From Thalassospira profundimaris (GTDB lineage Bacteria > Pseudomonadota > Alphaproteobacteria > Rhodospirillales > Thalassospiraceae), in the NCBI RefSeq assembly GCF_003326675.1, contig NZ_JPWF01000019.1, forward strand, positions 1 to 64,000: DNA of 64,000 nucleotides, written 5' to 3'. The notes under the pieces were generated by a model that made no database searches, was not told the DNA's origin, and saw only the letters and a list, made by a program, of their open reading frames with translations. Numbering within the stretch: position 1 is the first letter of the stretch; each line of letters opens with the position of its first letter. A program made the translations under genes and the position numbers. This document shows positions 52,371-63,251 of the stretch, piece after piece.

Positions 52371-54023
52371 TTGTCTGTCAGTAAAGATGTTGCGGCAACA
52401 GCGGCCTTGTCGCGTGATAGCCTTGTTTTCCTTGATAAGAATGACCTTAAGGTCATTCACATAAATCCGGCTGCGAAAAAGCAACTTGCCGACGCCCAGT
52501 CGGTTTTGCGCGCCGGAACCGAAATCAAGCAGTTTCTGGCCTATCTGGCCAAGAATGGCGAGTTTTCCGATGGTGATGCGGTCGGATCAGTGCGTCAGGC
52601 ACTTGCCAGCATTTCATCTGCTTCGCAGGCCGATTTGCCGGGCTTCCGGCTTGGTAAGGCGGTGTTTACCTGGCACTGCGATGCCGGTCCGGGCGATACC
52701 ATCGCACTTGTGTTGCGCGATGGGGGCAAGGCACAGGAACTTGCCCGTGCGCTGGCCGACCATAAAATTTTCATCCAGCACCTGATTGATGTGCTGCCGA
52801 TCCCGGTTTATCTGAAAAACCGCGACAGCGTGGTCACACGCTGCAACGGGGCATTTGCCGAGTTGTTCGGCCTTCAGGTGGATGATGTGATCGGCAAAAA
52901 GCTGATCGAAGTTGCCCCGGATAGTCTGGCAAAAACCATTGCCGAACATGAAAAGCCGCTTTTGATCGCCGAAGGCCAGGTCCGCGACGATATCAGCTTT
53001 GTCCTTGATGATAAGGAACGCGCGGCCCTGTTTGCGGCTTCAAGCCTTAAGGGGCCAAGTGGCAGCATTGCCGGCACCATCGGGTCACTTGTCGATGTTA
53101 CCAGTCTTAAAAAGGCACAGGCCGAGGTCGCCGAGGCGGCGGATCGCCTGACCGGGTTACTGGAAAGTGCGCCAATCGGGGTCGGGATATCGAACCGCGA
53201 AACCGGCGTGTTCCAGTTCTTTAACAGCACTTTTGCCAAGATGCTCGACCTTGAAGAGGAAAAGGATCCGACGGATTCCATTTTGTTGTCGGAACGCTAT
53301 CGCCAGCAGTCGCTTAAAGACATGGATATGGTGGGCGAACTTCATGATGTTGAAATTCGCCTGCGCCGCCCGCAAATGGCCGAGGCAAAGTGGCTTAAAA
53401 CATCGCTCGAACCTCTGTCGTTCGAGGGCGAAGAGTCCGTGCTGTGGTGGACAAGTGATATCACCAAGCAAAAGCACGCAGCCCGCGAACTTCAAAACAA
53501 GGCCAATAACGATGAACTGACCGGGTTGGCCAACCGGGCGCGCTTTATGCAGAAACTTGAACAATGCGAAAATGTTCTGCGCGGGACCAATACACCGGCA
53601 TCCCTGTTTATTCTTGATCTCGACGGGTTCAAGAATCTCAATGATACCAAGGGACATGCGGCAGGCGACTGGTTGTTGACGGAAACGTCAAAACGCCTGA
53701 AACGTGCCGGACGACGCGCCGAGGAAGTCGCCCGTCTGGGGGGCGACGAATTCACCATGCTGTTCATCAACAAGGGGCGCGAAAAGGAAATGTGCGAGAT
53801 CGCGGGCGCGATTCTGGCCGAGCTCAATCAGCCTTTCATGTGGAAAGGCGAGGATTGTGGTGTTTCCGCATCAATCGGGTTCTCGGTCTTTGATGGCGGG
53901 CACTGCGATATGAATGAACAGCTTAGACGCGCAGACAAGGCAATGTATCAGGCCAAGGCCGCAGGCAAGGCACAATATTGCCTTTATACCCCGGAACTTG
54001 AACCGGAACTGCATCACGACTGA
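52371..54023 (+). CDS. PAS-PAS-GGDEF diguanylate cyclase
   Basis: A 550-residue cytoplasmic signalling protein. A divergent PAS-like region occupies residues 1-130, then a PAS domain (VLPIPVYLKNRDSVVTRCNG, about 140-255), a second PAS (LLESAPIGVGISNRETGVFQ, about 262-375) and a GGDEF domain with an intact RLGGDEFTM signature (about 455). It should make cyclic di-GMP. The inhibitory RxxD site before GGDEF reads RAEE, so product inhibition may be weakened. The start is a TTG; no better in-frame start with a ribosome site was seen. No membrane helix, so it senses an intracellular signal. Confidence 0.9.
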   Translation: MSVSKDVAATAALSRDSLVFLDKNDLKVIHINPAAKKQLADAQSVLRAGTEIKQFLAYLAKNGEFSDGDAVGSVRQALASISSASQADLPGFRLGKAVFTWHCDAGPGDTIALVLRDGGKAQELARALADHKIFIQHLIDVLPIPVYLKNRDSVVTRCNGAFAELFGLQVDDVIGKKLIEVAPDSLAKTIAEHEKPLLIAEGQVRDDISFVLDDKERAALFAASSLKGPSGSIAGTIGSLVDVTSLKKAQAEVAEAADRLTGLLESAPIGVGISNRETGVFQFFNSTFAKMLDLEEEKDPTDSILLSERYRQQSLKDMDMVGELHDVEIRLRRPQMAEAKWLKTSLEPLSFEGEESVLWWTSDITKQKHAARELQNKANNDELTGLANRARFMQKLEQCENVLRGTNTPASLFILDLDGFKNLNDTKGHAAGDWLLTETSKRLKRAGRRAEEVARLGGDEFTMLFINKGREKEMCEIAGAILAELNQPFMWKGEDCGVSASIGFSVFDGGHCDMNEQLRRADKAMYQAKAAGKAQYCLYTPELEPELHHD

Positions 54024-54053
54024 TGATTGTTCCGCGTCCCTTCATCGGGAAAA

Positions 54054-54077
54054 GGCCAGCTTTTAGCTGGCCCTTTT
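54054..54077. terminator. Terminator between the GGDEF gene and the sulfotransferase cluster
   Basis: Stem GGCCAGC / GCTGGCC with loop TTTTA and flanking A and T tracts. The minus-strand sulfotransferase stop lies inside the loop and its final codons are in the stem. It can serve both convergent genes. Confidence 0.8.
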
Positions 54078-55865
54078 TGATTGTGCGGAAACCGGATTGC
54101 CGCTTTCATCCAGTCCAAGTGTTTCAAGCAACGGACCAAGGTGTTTTACATAGGGCTCCCAGCCCTTAAGGCTGCTTCGATAGATCGGCTGCCGCACCTG
54201 TAGGGCGCTGTGTGTGCGGACTTGTCGTTCGGTCTTGTGGAAATCAAGACATGCATCATCCCAGCCAAGTCCGACAAATGCGATCAAACGCCGAGCTTGA
54301 TCTTCAAGGTTTTCGACAACGTTTTCATAATCAACCTCGATAAGACGGTCTGCCGGCAAGACATCCCGCCAGTGATCCATGAAGCTTTCATAGGTGTTGT
54401 AGTAATGCCCCAGGTCGCGCTGGTCATAAGCGAAATTCTGCACGCCGCCAAAACGGCGGTTATAGATTGAAAAACACGATGCCAGCGGATGACGGCGGCA
54501 ATGAATGATCCGGGTATTGGGGAGCATCAAGGCCAGCATTCCCGCACGGGTGAAGTTCGACGGCAGCTTGTCGACAATTCTGCGCGGCGGGTGGTCCGTG
54601 GCCCCGGCGGCCTGAATGCGTTTGATGCGACCCAATGTTTCCTGGCGATAGGCCTGCCCAAGAATGTGGATGAAGTCATCATCGTATTTCATGACATCTT
54701 CGCGCTTGCGGCCATTGCGCACCTTGTGTTCGATCAGGGCGTGGTGGTGAAACACCATCGTATCAAGTTCCCCGGCGCCAAAGACCTCAGGGTGGGAGCT
54801 TAAAATCTGTTCGATCAGGGTCGTGCCCGAACGGGGCATGCCGACGACAAAGATATGTTGCGGTTCATCTGCGTCGTGACGGATCGGACCAAGATGGGCA
54901 AAGCGTTCTGCCGGGAAACATTTCCGCACATGTTCCAGCATATCTTCGATGGCGGTCGGGGAATAGGTGATGGTCTGACGCTTGGTTTTGTTGGCCTCGT
55001 TCAGTGCCTTCATTGCTGCGTCCGGATTTTTGCGCTCCATCTCGACCTTGCCGATGGAAAACAGAAGCATTTCCTGTTCATTTACCGGCATCGTCTGATA
55101 ACGACCCGATTGATAGATATCGTAAATTACCGCACGGGCAGGGTGTTCCTGGGGGACCTTGGTGGCAAGGGTCAGGCAATGCCAGGCACGGATATTGTGG
55201 GGTTCGTCGGCAAGAACGGCTTCAAACAGTGCACATGCTTCTTTGACATTGCCCAGTTCCTTTTGACATTCGCCAATACTGATCCGGATATCACTGACGG
55301 CTTTTTTATCGCCCTTTGCCATCGCGTATTTCAGGGCTTTGGCAAGATGTTGCAAGGCAGCCTCGATATCATCAAGCGACAGCAAAACAACTCCCATCGC
55401 ACTCCAGGCTGTCCAGTCATCCGGGGCAAGCGCAATGGCGCGTTTAAGATGTGGAATGGCGTTACGTGTTCCCATGCCGCGTGCTTCGATCAGGCCCAGC
55501 TGAAGATGGATTTTGCCATCGCGCGCAAACCGTTTGACGGCTTCTTGCAGAACCGGTTTTGCCTGTGCCTCGTAGCCGGCATTGGCCAGAACGGCGGCAA
55601 GATCGGTGAAATACACGGCCTTTGGTGACGGGCTGTTGCACGCACTTTCAAGACTTTTGACCGCTTCGGGGATTTCGCCGCTTTCATTGCAGATCAAACC
55701 ATTAATCTGCAAAAGATCACCGTCGTTTGGGAAATCCGTCAGCAGCTTCTTGCAAAGCTGTTTGGCCACACGCCGTTGCCCGCTTGTCCAGTTGCTTCTG
55801 ATTTCCGCCAGACCGCTGACAAGTTTCTGTGCCGGGTGATTTCCTGCGATGGCCTGATCATTCAT
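54063..55865 (-). CDS. TPR-repeat sulfotransferase (cluster member 3)
   Basis: A 600-residue TPR plus sulfotransferase protein. TPR-like repeats cover about residues 1-310; the sulfotransferase domain has FVVGMPRSGTTLIEQILSSH (phosphosulfate loop), IIHCRRHPLASCFSIYNRR (3'-phosphate region) and the closing VRTHSALQVRQPIYRSSLKGW. The start MNDQAIAG is favoured by AGGGATCG; an extra 16 codons upstream lack similarity. It is the last of three tandem paralogues on the minus strand. Acceptor and product are unknown. Confidence 0.9.
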   Translation of the reverse strand: MNDQAIAGNHPAQKLVSGLAEIRSNWTSGQRRVAKQLCKKLLTDFPNDGDLLQINGLICNESGEIPEAVKSLESACNSPSPKAVYFTDLAAVLANAGYEAQAKPVLQEAVKRFARDGKIHLQLGLIEARGMGTRNAIPHLKRAIALAPDDWTAWSAMGVVLLSLDDIEAALQHLAKALKYAMAKGDKKAVSDIRISIGECQKELGNVKEACALFEAVLADEPHNIRAWHCLTLATKVPQEHPARAVIYDIYQSGRYQTMPVNEQEMLLFSIGKVEMERKNPDAAMKALNEANKTKRQTITYSPTAIEDMLEHVRKCFPAERFAHLGPIRHDADEPQHIFVVGMPRSGTTLIEQILSSHPEVFGAGELDTMVFHHHALIEHKVRNGRKREDVMKYDDDFIHILGQAYRQETLGRIKRIQAAGATDHPPRRIVDKLPSNFTRAGMLALMLPNTRIIHCRRHPLASCFSIYNRRFGGVQNFAYDQRDLGHYYNTYESFMDHWRDVLPADRLIEVDYENVVENLEDQARRLIAFVGLGWDDACLDFHKTERQVRTHSALQVRQPIYRSSLKGWEPYVKHLGPLLETLGLDESGNPVSAQSKRAS

Positions 55866-55979
55866 CGGTCGATCCCTGTTTTCTGCATAAGGCGGACAGA
55901 AACACAGTTCCACCCGTTACGCTTAAACACGGATCAGTTGGCAAAAACTGGCGATCTATGTGTTGATTTCTTGATCAGA

Positions 55980-57737
55980 TCAGTCTGGCTGTACGCCAAG
56001 TTCTTCAAACAGCGGAACAAGATCGTCCTGATAGGGGCGCCAGCGTTCCATACTGCTGCGATAGACAGGTTTACGGACTTCAAGGGCGCTGTGGGTTCGG
56101 ACTTCGCGTTTGGTTGCGTAAAATTCAAGGCAGGCTTCCTGCCAACCAAGTCCGAGAAACTCTATCAGGCGGCGGGCTTCGCCTTCGAGGTCATCAATGA
56201 CTTTTTCATAATCAACCGTGATCAATTGTTCAGGCGTAAGGATTGTCTCCCAATAGGCCATCAAGTCCCGGTAGCTCAGATAAAAGCGACCGATCTCACG
56301 CAGGTCACAAAGATGCTTGTGCCCGTCACCAAAGAAATGGGTAAAGCACGAAAACGCCGTATCAATCGGGTCCCGTCGGGAATGGATGATTTTTGAATTG
56401 GGAAAGGCCATCGCAATCAATCCGGCCGAAACAAAATTCCCCAGCATCTTGTCCACAATATATCGCGGGCCTTTGCCGTTCCGAATGGCTTCGGGAGGCA
56501 AGGTGCGAAGGACTTCAGCGCGATATGCCTTGGCAAGAAATTCAAGACGCTTGGGATCGGTCAGGAACTTTTCATGTATCGGCTGTGACGGGAAAAGTTC
56601 GCCGTAAATCCGTTTAACGAGATTGGGCATGGTGCGGATTTCGCCAACCCCGAATGCGTCGCTATGCTGATCAAGGATTTGTTCAAGCAGCGTCGATCCG
56701 CTGCGTGGCATGCCGACAATAAAAATGAACTGTTGTTCGTCGCCATTCTCGGTCAGTGCGTGTTGCGCAATGATTTCCGGCGTAAAGTATTCCGGTAGAT
56801 GTTTGAGGTAACCGAGTGTCAGGCCTTCATCATAATTAATCTGGTCACGTTGAAGTCGGTTGGCCTTAACATAATATCCCATGGCCAGCTTGCCATCGCC
56901 ACGCGTCATATGCGCAAGGCCGAGTGCATAATAGAGATGCTGCAAATCGGAATTTGAAAGTTTCGTCTGGTCTGACCGGATCATTGTTTCGACCATGGTG
57001 AAATCTTCATCCCCGAATGCCTTTAGGGATGCCAGTTCCGTCCAGGCACGGGCATGATATCTGGAATGCCCAATGGCGGTTCGCACCGCGGTTTTACATC
57101 CTTCGATGTCACCAATCGTTTTAAGGTGTTCGGCCCTGTTCATTTCAAGACGGGCAAGGTCAGAATTCTGTGGTGGCGTGATCGATGTCGTCGGTTTGTT
57201 TGCTGCTGCGTGGGCGACTTCAAGTGCCTGGTCAAAAAGGGCACCGGCCTGCGCCGGGCGGGATGATTTGGCGATAGTACGGGCATATAAATCCCAACGC
57301 TGCCAATCACCGGGCGTTTCGGACAGGACATGGTTGAACAGCTTTACACCCTGATCAAAAAAGCCGTTCAGGATCAAAACATGCGCCAACTGACTTTGAA
57401 TTTCGCTATCTCCCGGATCACGCTTCATCGCGACATTCAGAACATTCTGGCTTTCCATAAACATGTTCTGCCGGATCATCAGTGCGGCGAGATCAAGGAA
57501 GTACTGATTTTGCGGGGCCGGGGACTTGCAGGCAAATTCCAGATGTTTCAGAGCACCGAAAATGTTGCCCTTTTTTTCAAGGATACCAGCAAAGAAATGC
57601 AGCAACGGGCCGTGATTCGGGTTGGCACGCAGGCAAGTTGCGCAAATCTGATGGGCCTCGTCGATTTTGTTCTTCGCCCAAAGCTGTTGGGCTTTTTTCA
57701 ACACATCATCGGGATTGGGTGCATTGGTGCCAGACAT
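55980..57737 (-). CDS. TPR-repeat sulfotransferase (cluster member 2)
   Basis: A 585-residue paralogue of its neighbours. TPR-like helices (for example EFACKSPAPQNQYFLDLAAL) fill the first half; the sulfotransferase domain has FIVGMPRSGSTLLEQILDQH, then IIHSRRDPIDTAFSCFTHFF, then VRTHSALEVRKPVYRSSMER. It starts with an ATG that overlaps the stop of the upstream gene by one base (TGATG), indicating translational coupling with cluster member 1. A 114-nt gap separates it from member 3. Confidence 0.9.
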   Translation of the reverse strand: MSGTNAPNPDDVLKKAQQLWAKNKIDEAHQICATCLRANPNHGPLLHFFAGILEKKGNIFGALKHLEFACKSPAPQNQYFLDLAALMIRQNMFMESQNVLNVAMKRDPGDSEIQSQLAHVLILNGFFDQGVKLFNHVLSETPGDWQRWDLYARTIAKSSRPAQAGALFDQALEVAHAAANKPTTSITPPQNSDLARLEMNRAEHLKTIGDIEGCKTAVRTAIGHSRYHARAWTELASLKAFGDEDFTMVETMIRSDQTKLSNSDLQHLYYALGLAHMTRGDGKLAMGYYVKANRLQRDQINYDEGLTLGYLKHLPEYFTPEIIAQHALTENGDEQQFIFIVGMPRSGSTLLEQILDQHSDAFGVGEIRTMPNLVKRIYGELFPSQPIHEKFLTDPKRLEFLAKAYRAEVLRTLPPEAIRNGKGPRYIVDKMLGNFVSAGLIAMAFPNSKIIHSRRDPIDTAFSCFTHFFGDGHKHLCDLREIGRFYLSYRDLMAYWETILTPEQLITVDYEKVIDDLEGEARRLIEFLGLGWQEACLEFYATKREVRTHSALEVRKPVYRSSMERWRPYQDDLVPLFEELGVQPD

Positions 57738-59542
57738 CAGTTTTCATTGCCCTGTGCTGATAGGCCGAGTGCGGCGATAAGCGGCTGAATATAGGGACCA
57801 TAAGGTTTCCAGCGTTCAACGCTGGTCTGGTACATGCCCTGACGAACCTGTGCGGCACTAGCAGTTCGTACCGAGCGATCCGATTTGTGGAATTCAAGAA
57901 CCGCCGGGTCCCAGGGAAGATCAAGAAAGTCCAGCAGGCGTCGTGCCTCTGCCTCGGGATTGGCTACCATGTCTTCGTAATCAAGTTCGATGAACCTGTC
58001 TTTGGGAAGAACGGCGCGCCAGTGGGCCATAAGGTCCTCATAGGCGCGGTAAAATTCACCCAGTTCTGTCTGGTCACAGGTATAGACCTGCAAGCTGGCA
58101 AACCGCTTAGAATAACAAGACAGGCATGTATCAATCGGGTTGCGACGACAATGGATGATCTTGGCCCCTGGGATCGAAAGCAGGATCAATCCTGCCCAGG
58201 AAAAATTGCCCAGCATTTTGTCCAGGATGACCTTTGTTCCATCTTCTGACGGATACAGTTGACCGACATCATCAATATAGGCGCCATGTAGACGTGTCAG
58301 AAGATCATGCGACCTGATTTTGGCGTGGTCATCGGGCTGGTTGGGGAAAGTCGGGCCAAACAGGCGGTCCTTGAATTTCGGAAAGCTGCGCAACTCGCCA
58401 GTCGGCATGATGCCGGGGTGGCTTCCCAATATTTGTTCGGTCAGGGTGCTGCCAGATCGTGGCATTCCGACAATAAAAGCATTGAGCGGTTGTGTGTTAT
58501 CGACCGATTGTTGCGGAAGTTTTTCAAAAAGCTCTGCCGGAAAGTAATCGGCGATGGCCCGCACGCGCGCACAAGCCGTTTTGGAATCATATCCCTGATT
58601 TTTGTCCGGATCATAGTCAAAGTCCGAACGCCGCAACGCATTGGCCTGATCAAGATAGGCGATGGCATTTTTCGGGTCTTTGCAATCCATAAATGCTTTG
58701 CCAAGTGCAAAGCCGATCATTTCCCGGTCGATTTTTGTCAATGATGCATCATCGCGGGTCAGGATATCGGCCATGGTTGCGATATCGGCATCGTCGGCGG
58801 TGAATTTGGTGATGTCGGCAAGGTCGTGCCATGCGCGCCCGGAATGCGGATTTGTGCCAAGGACCTGACGAAACGCCGTTTTTGCCGTTTCAAGGTCACC
58901 GGTATGGCGGTGTGCCTCGCCGATCAGCAACAGGGTCCGTTCAAGCCGCCCTGGATCATTCGCGACAAGGGTTTTGGCGTGTTCAAGATGTTCAATTGCC
59001 TGATGTTCACGGCCGACTTTGATCAGTGCCGAACTCAGATTGCTGAGGCTTGCCCAGTTTTCTTTGTCAAGCTGGACGGCCTTTTCAAGAATTTCAATGC
59101 CCTGATTAACGTACTCGCCCTGAATAAGAACGACGCCCAGTTCGCTATAGGTTGCCGCGTGGCCCGGAAAACGGCGAATGGCAGCAAACAGTATCTGTTG
59201 AACCATCTCAAGCTTGCCCAATGCCCCGACGACACTGGCAAGTTCATGGAAATACTCGATCTTGCTTTCAGGGCTATTGCACGCCGTTTGAAATAACATT
59301 GCCGCTTCCGGCAATTTGCCAATCGCACGGTTCACCCGGGCCTGAATAACAAGGGCAGGCGGGAAATCGGGAACAAGGGCAAGTGCCTGCGCGGCAGATG
59401 AAAGTGCAGCATCGGCATTGCGGGCATCAAACGCGCTTTGGGCGGCGCGAACCAGTTTCTCGGCCTTCTGCCGGTTCCGTTTCTCGGAAAAACTCGGGGT
59501 TGCTTTGTTGTTCAACTCTGATCCCGTTTGGTTCCTGTTCAT
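57737..59542 (-). CDS. TPR-repeat sulfotransferase (cluster member 1)
   Basis: A 601-residue protein with about eight TPR-like repeats (AATYSELGVVLIQGEYVNQG, ENWASLSNLSSALIKVGREH, SGRAWHDLADITKF) and a C-terminal sulfotransferase domain (FIVGMPRSGSTLTEQILGSH; IIHCRRNPIDTCLSCYSKRF; VRTASAAQVRQGMYQTSVER). It is first of the three minus-strand paralogues and lies 120 nt from the end of glnA, separated by two hairpins. The N-terminal 25 residues are basic, polar and probably disordered. Confidence 0.9.
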   Translation of the reverse strand: MNRNQTGSELNNKATPSFSEKRNRQKAEKLVRAAQSAFDARNADAALSSAAQALALVPDFPPALVIQARVNRAIGKLPEAAMLFQTACNSPESKIEYFHELASVVGALGKLEMVQQILFAAIRRFPGHAATYSELGVVLIQGEYVNQGIEILEKAVQLDKENWASLSNLSSALIKVGREHQAIEHLEHAKTLVANDPGRLERTLLLIGEAHRHTGDLETAKTAFRQVLGTNPHSGRAWHDLADITKFTADDADIATMADILTRDDASLTKIDREMIGFALGKAFMDCKDPKNAIAYLDQANALRRSDFDYDPDKNQGYDSKTACARVRAIADYFPAELFEKLPQQSVDNTQPLNAFIVGMPRSGSTLTEQILGSHPGIMPTGELRSFPKFKDRLFGPTFPNQPDDHAKIRSHDLLTRLHGAYIDDVGQLYPSEDGTKVILDKMLGNFSWAGLILLSIPGAKIIHCRRNPIDTCLSCYSKRFASLQVYTCDQTELGEFYRAYEDLMAHWRAVLPKDRFIELDYEDMVANPEAEARRLLDFLDLPWDPAVLEFHKSDRSVRTASAAQVRQGMYQTSVERWKPYGPYIQPLIAALGLSAQGNEN

Positions 59543-59602
59543 TAGGGTAGGTTAAACTTAATGTACCAAGGTAATCAAACTGTTTAAGCCCGAAGAAAAA
59601 GA

Positions 59603-59663
59603 AAACGCCCGACCAGTTGGTCGGGCGTTTCCCAAAAGCTGTATTCCTTTCGGTGAAAGGAAT
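59603..59663 (-). terminator. Tandem hairpins after glnA
   Basis: Two adjacent stems: ATTCCTTTC / GAAAGGAAT (59643-59663), which touches the glnA stop codon, and AAACGCCCGACCA / TGGTCGGGCGTTT (59603-59630), a perfect 13-bp stem followed by a T-rich tract on the minus strand. The second is a classical terminator. Confidence 0.85.
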
Positions 59664-61072
59664 TAACCGCTGTAGTACATGTCGAATTCGACCGGGTGCG
59701 GCGACTGTTCGAAGCGAATGACTTCTTCCATTTTCAGGGCGATGTATGCGTCGATCAGATCGTCGCTCATAACGTCGCCTTTTTTCAGGAATTCGCGGTC
59801 TGCATCGAGGCTGTCGAGAGCTTCGTGCAGCGAACGGCAAACGGTCGGGACTTCTTTGAGCTCTTCCGGCGGAAGGTCATAGAGGTTTTTGTCCATTGCT
59901 TCGCCCGGATGGATCTTGTTCTCGATACCGTCAAGGCCAGCCATCAGCATTGCGGTGAATGCGAGATACGGGTTGGCAAGCGGATCAGGGAAGCGGATCT
60001 CGACGCGCTTGCCCTTCGGCGAAGCGGTGTACGGGATACGGCAGGAAGCAGAACGGTTACGAGCAGAATATGCCAGCAGAACCGGTGCTTCGAAGCCCGG
60101 GACCAGACGCTTGTAGGAGTTGGTCGTCGGGTTGGTGAATGCGTTCAGAGCTTTGGCGTGCTTGATGATACCGCCGATGTAGTACAGAGCGGTTTCAGAA
60201 AGATCAGCATAGCCGTTACCAGCGAACAGCGGCTTGCCTTCGTGCCAGATCGACTGGTGAACGTGCATGCCGGAACCGTTGTCACCGAAGACCGGCTTCG
60301 GCATGAAGGTTGCGGTTTTGCCATACTGGTGTGCAACCATGTGGATGCAGTATTTGTAAACCTGAACCGCGTCAGCATGTTCGATCAGGGTGCCGAATGC
60401 GATACCCAGTTCGTGCTGTGACGGAGCAACTTCATGGTGGTGCTTTTCGCAACGCACGCCCATTTCGTTGATGTAGTTGACCATTTCGGCACGAATGTCG
60501 TTTGCCGAGTCAACCGGCTGTACCGGGAAGTAACCGCCCTTCGGACCCGGACGGTGGCCACGGTTGCCGCCTTCGAATTCGGTGCCGGTGTTGTACGGAC
60601 CTTCTTCGGAGTCAAGCTGATAGCCCATGCCTTCGCCAGCGGTGGTCCAGCGAACGTCGTCGAACATGAAGAATTCCGGCTCTGCGCCGAAATATGCGGT
60701 GTCGCCGATGCCTGCCGACTTCATGTAAGCAAGTGCGCGTTTCGCGGTCGAACGCGGGCAGCGCTCGTAACCCTGGCCGGTAGCCGGTTCGATAACGTCG
60801 CAAACGATGATCAGGGTCGGCTGTGCGGTGAACGGATCAACAACGGCGGTCGACGGATCCGGCATAAGGATCATGTCGGATTCGTTGATTTCTTTCCAAC
60901 CGGCGATCGACGAACCGTCGAACATGATGCCGTCAACAAAGACGTCTTCGTCGATCGTGCAGATATCCTGCGCGGTGTGCTGCCATTTACCTTTGGAATC
61001 GGTAAAGCGCAGATCGACAAACTGGATGCCTTTTTCTTTGATCAGATTAAGTACAGAAGCAGCGTCAGACAT
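59663..61072 (-). CDS. glnA: Glutamine synthetase type I
   Basis: Assimilates ammonia by converting glutamate to glutamine with ATP. The 469-residue subunit is of the GSI-beta type. [25 protein letters not shown], the ATP site [14 protein letters not shown] and [10 protein letters not shown] are diagnostic. The adenylylation loop [12 protein letters not shown] contains the target tyrosine near residue 398, so it is a substrate of GlnE at 3818-6799. It follows glnB by about 60 nt, and the two form the usual glnBA operon. AAGGG precedes the ATG. Confidence 0.98.
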   Translation of the reverse strand: MSDAASVLNLIKEKGIQFVDLRFTDSKGKWQHTAQDICTIDEDVFVDGIMFDGSSIAGWKEINESDMILMPDPSTAVVDPFTAQPTLIIVCDVIEPATGQGYERCPRSTAKRALAYMKSAGIGDTAYFGAEPEFFMFDDVRWTTAGEGMGYQLDSEEGPYNTGTEFEGGNRGHRPGPKGGYFPVQPVDSANDIRAEMVNYINEMGVRCEKHHHEVAPSQHELGIAFGTLIEHADAVQVYKYCIHMVAHQYGKTATFMPKPVFGDNGSGMHVHQSIWHEGKPLFAGNGYADLSETALYYIGGIIKHAKALNAFTNPTTNSYKRLVPGFEAPVLLAYSARNRSASCRIPYTASPKGKRVEIRFPDPLANPYLAFTAMLMAGLDGIENKIHPGEAMDKNLYDLPPEELKEVPTVCRSLHEALDSLDADREFLKKGDVMSDDLIDAYIALKMEEVIRFEQSPHPVEFDMYYSG

Positions 61073-61134
61073 GATGCAACCCTTTAAAACTCACAATTAG
61101 TTACCGTACGGTGTTCAATGACAGACAAGACCGA

Positions 61135-61992
<858 letters not shown>

Positions 61993-63165
61993 ATGACCGA
62001 ATTTGTCGGCAACCCACTTTTCGCTTCGGGCGGCATCACGATCTTTGAAGTGATGAACGAACTGGCCCAGAAACATCAGGCCATCAATCTGGGGCAGGGC
62101 GCACCAGATACCGACGGTCCGGCCGATATCCGCGAGGCGGCTGCCAAGGCAACCATGGAACTGTCCAACCAGTATCCGCCGCTTGCCGGTGTGCCCGAAC
62201 TGCTTCAGGCGGTTGCCGATCACAACAAGCGTTTTTACGGCATCGAAGTCGACCCGAAAAAAGAAGTGCTGGTTTCCGTCGGCGCGACCGAGGGACTGGC
62301 TGATGTCATCCTCGGTCTGGTGGCGCCGGGTGATGAAGTCATCCTGATCGAACCGCTTTATGACAGTTACCTTCCGATGGTGAAGCTGGCAGGCGGTATT
62401 CCCAAACTGGTGCGCGTAACCCCGCCGCACTGGGAATTACCGCGTGAAGAACTGGCTGCGGCATTTAGTGAAAAGACCAAGCTGATCCTGATCAACTCGC
62501 CACAGAACCCGTGTTCCAAGGTTTATAGCGACGATGAACTGCAATTCGTTGCGAATCTGTGCATCAAGCATGATGTGATCGCATTGTGTGACGAAGTGTA
62601 TGAGCATCTGGTCTTTGATGGCCGCAAACACAAACCCCTGATGACTTTCCCCGGCATGCATGACCGTACCGTGCGCATCGGATCGGCTGGCAAGACATTC
62701 TCGCTGACCGGCTGGAAGATCGGCTATATCACCGCCTGTGCAAAACTGATGGAGCCGATCAAAAAGGCGCACCAGTTCCTTGTCTTTACCGTGCCGCCGG
62801 CCTTGCAGCACGGCGTGGCCTTTGGTCTGAACAAGGAAGACGAATATTTCGAAACCTTCACAGCCGAAATGCAGGCCAAGCGTGATTTCCTGATGAAGGG
62901 TCTGAAGGAAGTCGGGTTTGATGTTCTGGATTCCCAGGGCACCTATTTCATCACCTGTGATTTCCGTCCGCTTGGCTATGACTGCGACGATGTTGAATTC
63001 TGCCAGATCATGATCAAGGAAGCCGGTGTGGTCGCCATCCCGGTTTCGGCCTTCTATCAGGGCGAAGACGGCGGCGTACGTCATTTTGTGCGGTTCTGTT
63101 TCTGCAAGCAGGAAGAAAAAATGACCGCTGCGATCGAGCGGATGAAAAAGGCGTTCGCCAAGTAA
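61993..63165 (+). CDS. Class I/II pyridoxal-phosphate aminotransferase
   Basis: A 390-residue fold-type I aminotransferase. The PLP lysine is in SAGKTFSLTGWKIGY, with NSPQNPCSKVY and CDEVYEHLVFDG giving the Asn, Asp and Tyr that hold the cofactor. GQGAPDTDGP and the Tyr-rich start are close to the methionine/kynurenine aminotransferase (YbdL-like) subgroup, which accepts methionine, aromatic or branched substrates; the exact substrate is open. AAAGGA lies upstream. A strong terminator follows. Confidence 0.9.
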   Translation: MTEFVGNPLFASGGITIFEVMNELAQKHQAINLGQGAPDTDGPADIREAAAKATMELSNQYPPLAGVPELLQAVADHNKRFYGIEVDPKKEVLVSVGATEGLADVILGLVAPGDEVILIEPLYDSYLPMVKLAGGIPKLVRVTPPHWELPREELAAAFSEKTKLILINSPQNPCSKVYSDDELQFVANLCIKHDVIALCDEVYEHLVFDGRKHKPLMTFPGMHDRTVRIGSAGKTFSLTGWKIGYITACAKLMEPIKKAHQFLVFTVPPALQHGVAFGLNKEDEYFETFTAEMQAKRDFLMKGLKEVGFDVLDSQGTYFITCDFRPLGYDCDDVEFCQIMIKEAGVVAIPVSAFYQGEDGGVRHFVRFCFCKQEEKMTAAIERMKKAFAK

Positions 63166-63200
63166 CACCGCCAAGCCAACAAGCGATGCATCCATGCCAA

Positions 63201-63234
63201 AACGGGCCGACAGAAATGTCGGCCCGTTTTGTTT
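63201..63234. terminator. Terminator between the aminotransferase and the rhodanese
   Basis: A 12-bp perfect stem AACGGGCCGACA / TGTCGGCCCGTT with a GAAA tetraloop and TTGTTT tail; convergent genes on the two sides. Confidence 0.9.
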
Positions 63235-63251
63235 GCGGTGGGGGATCGCAA

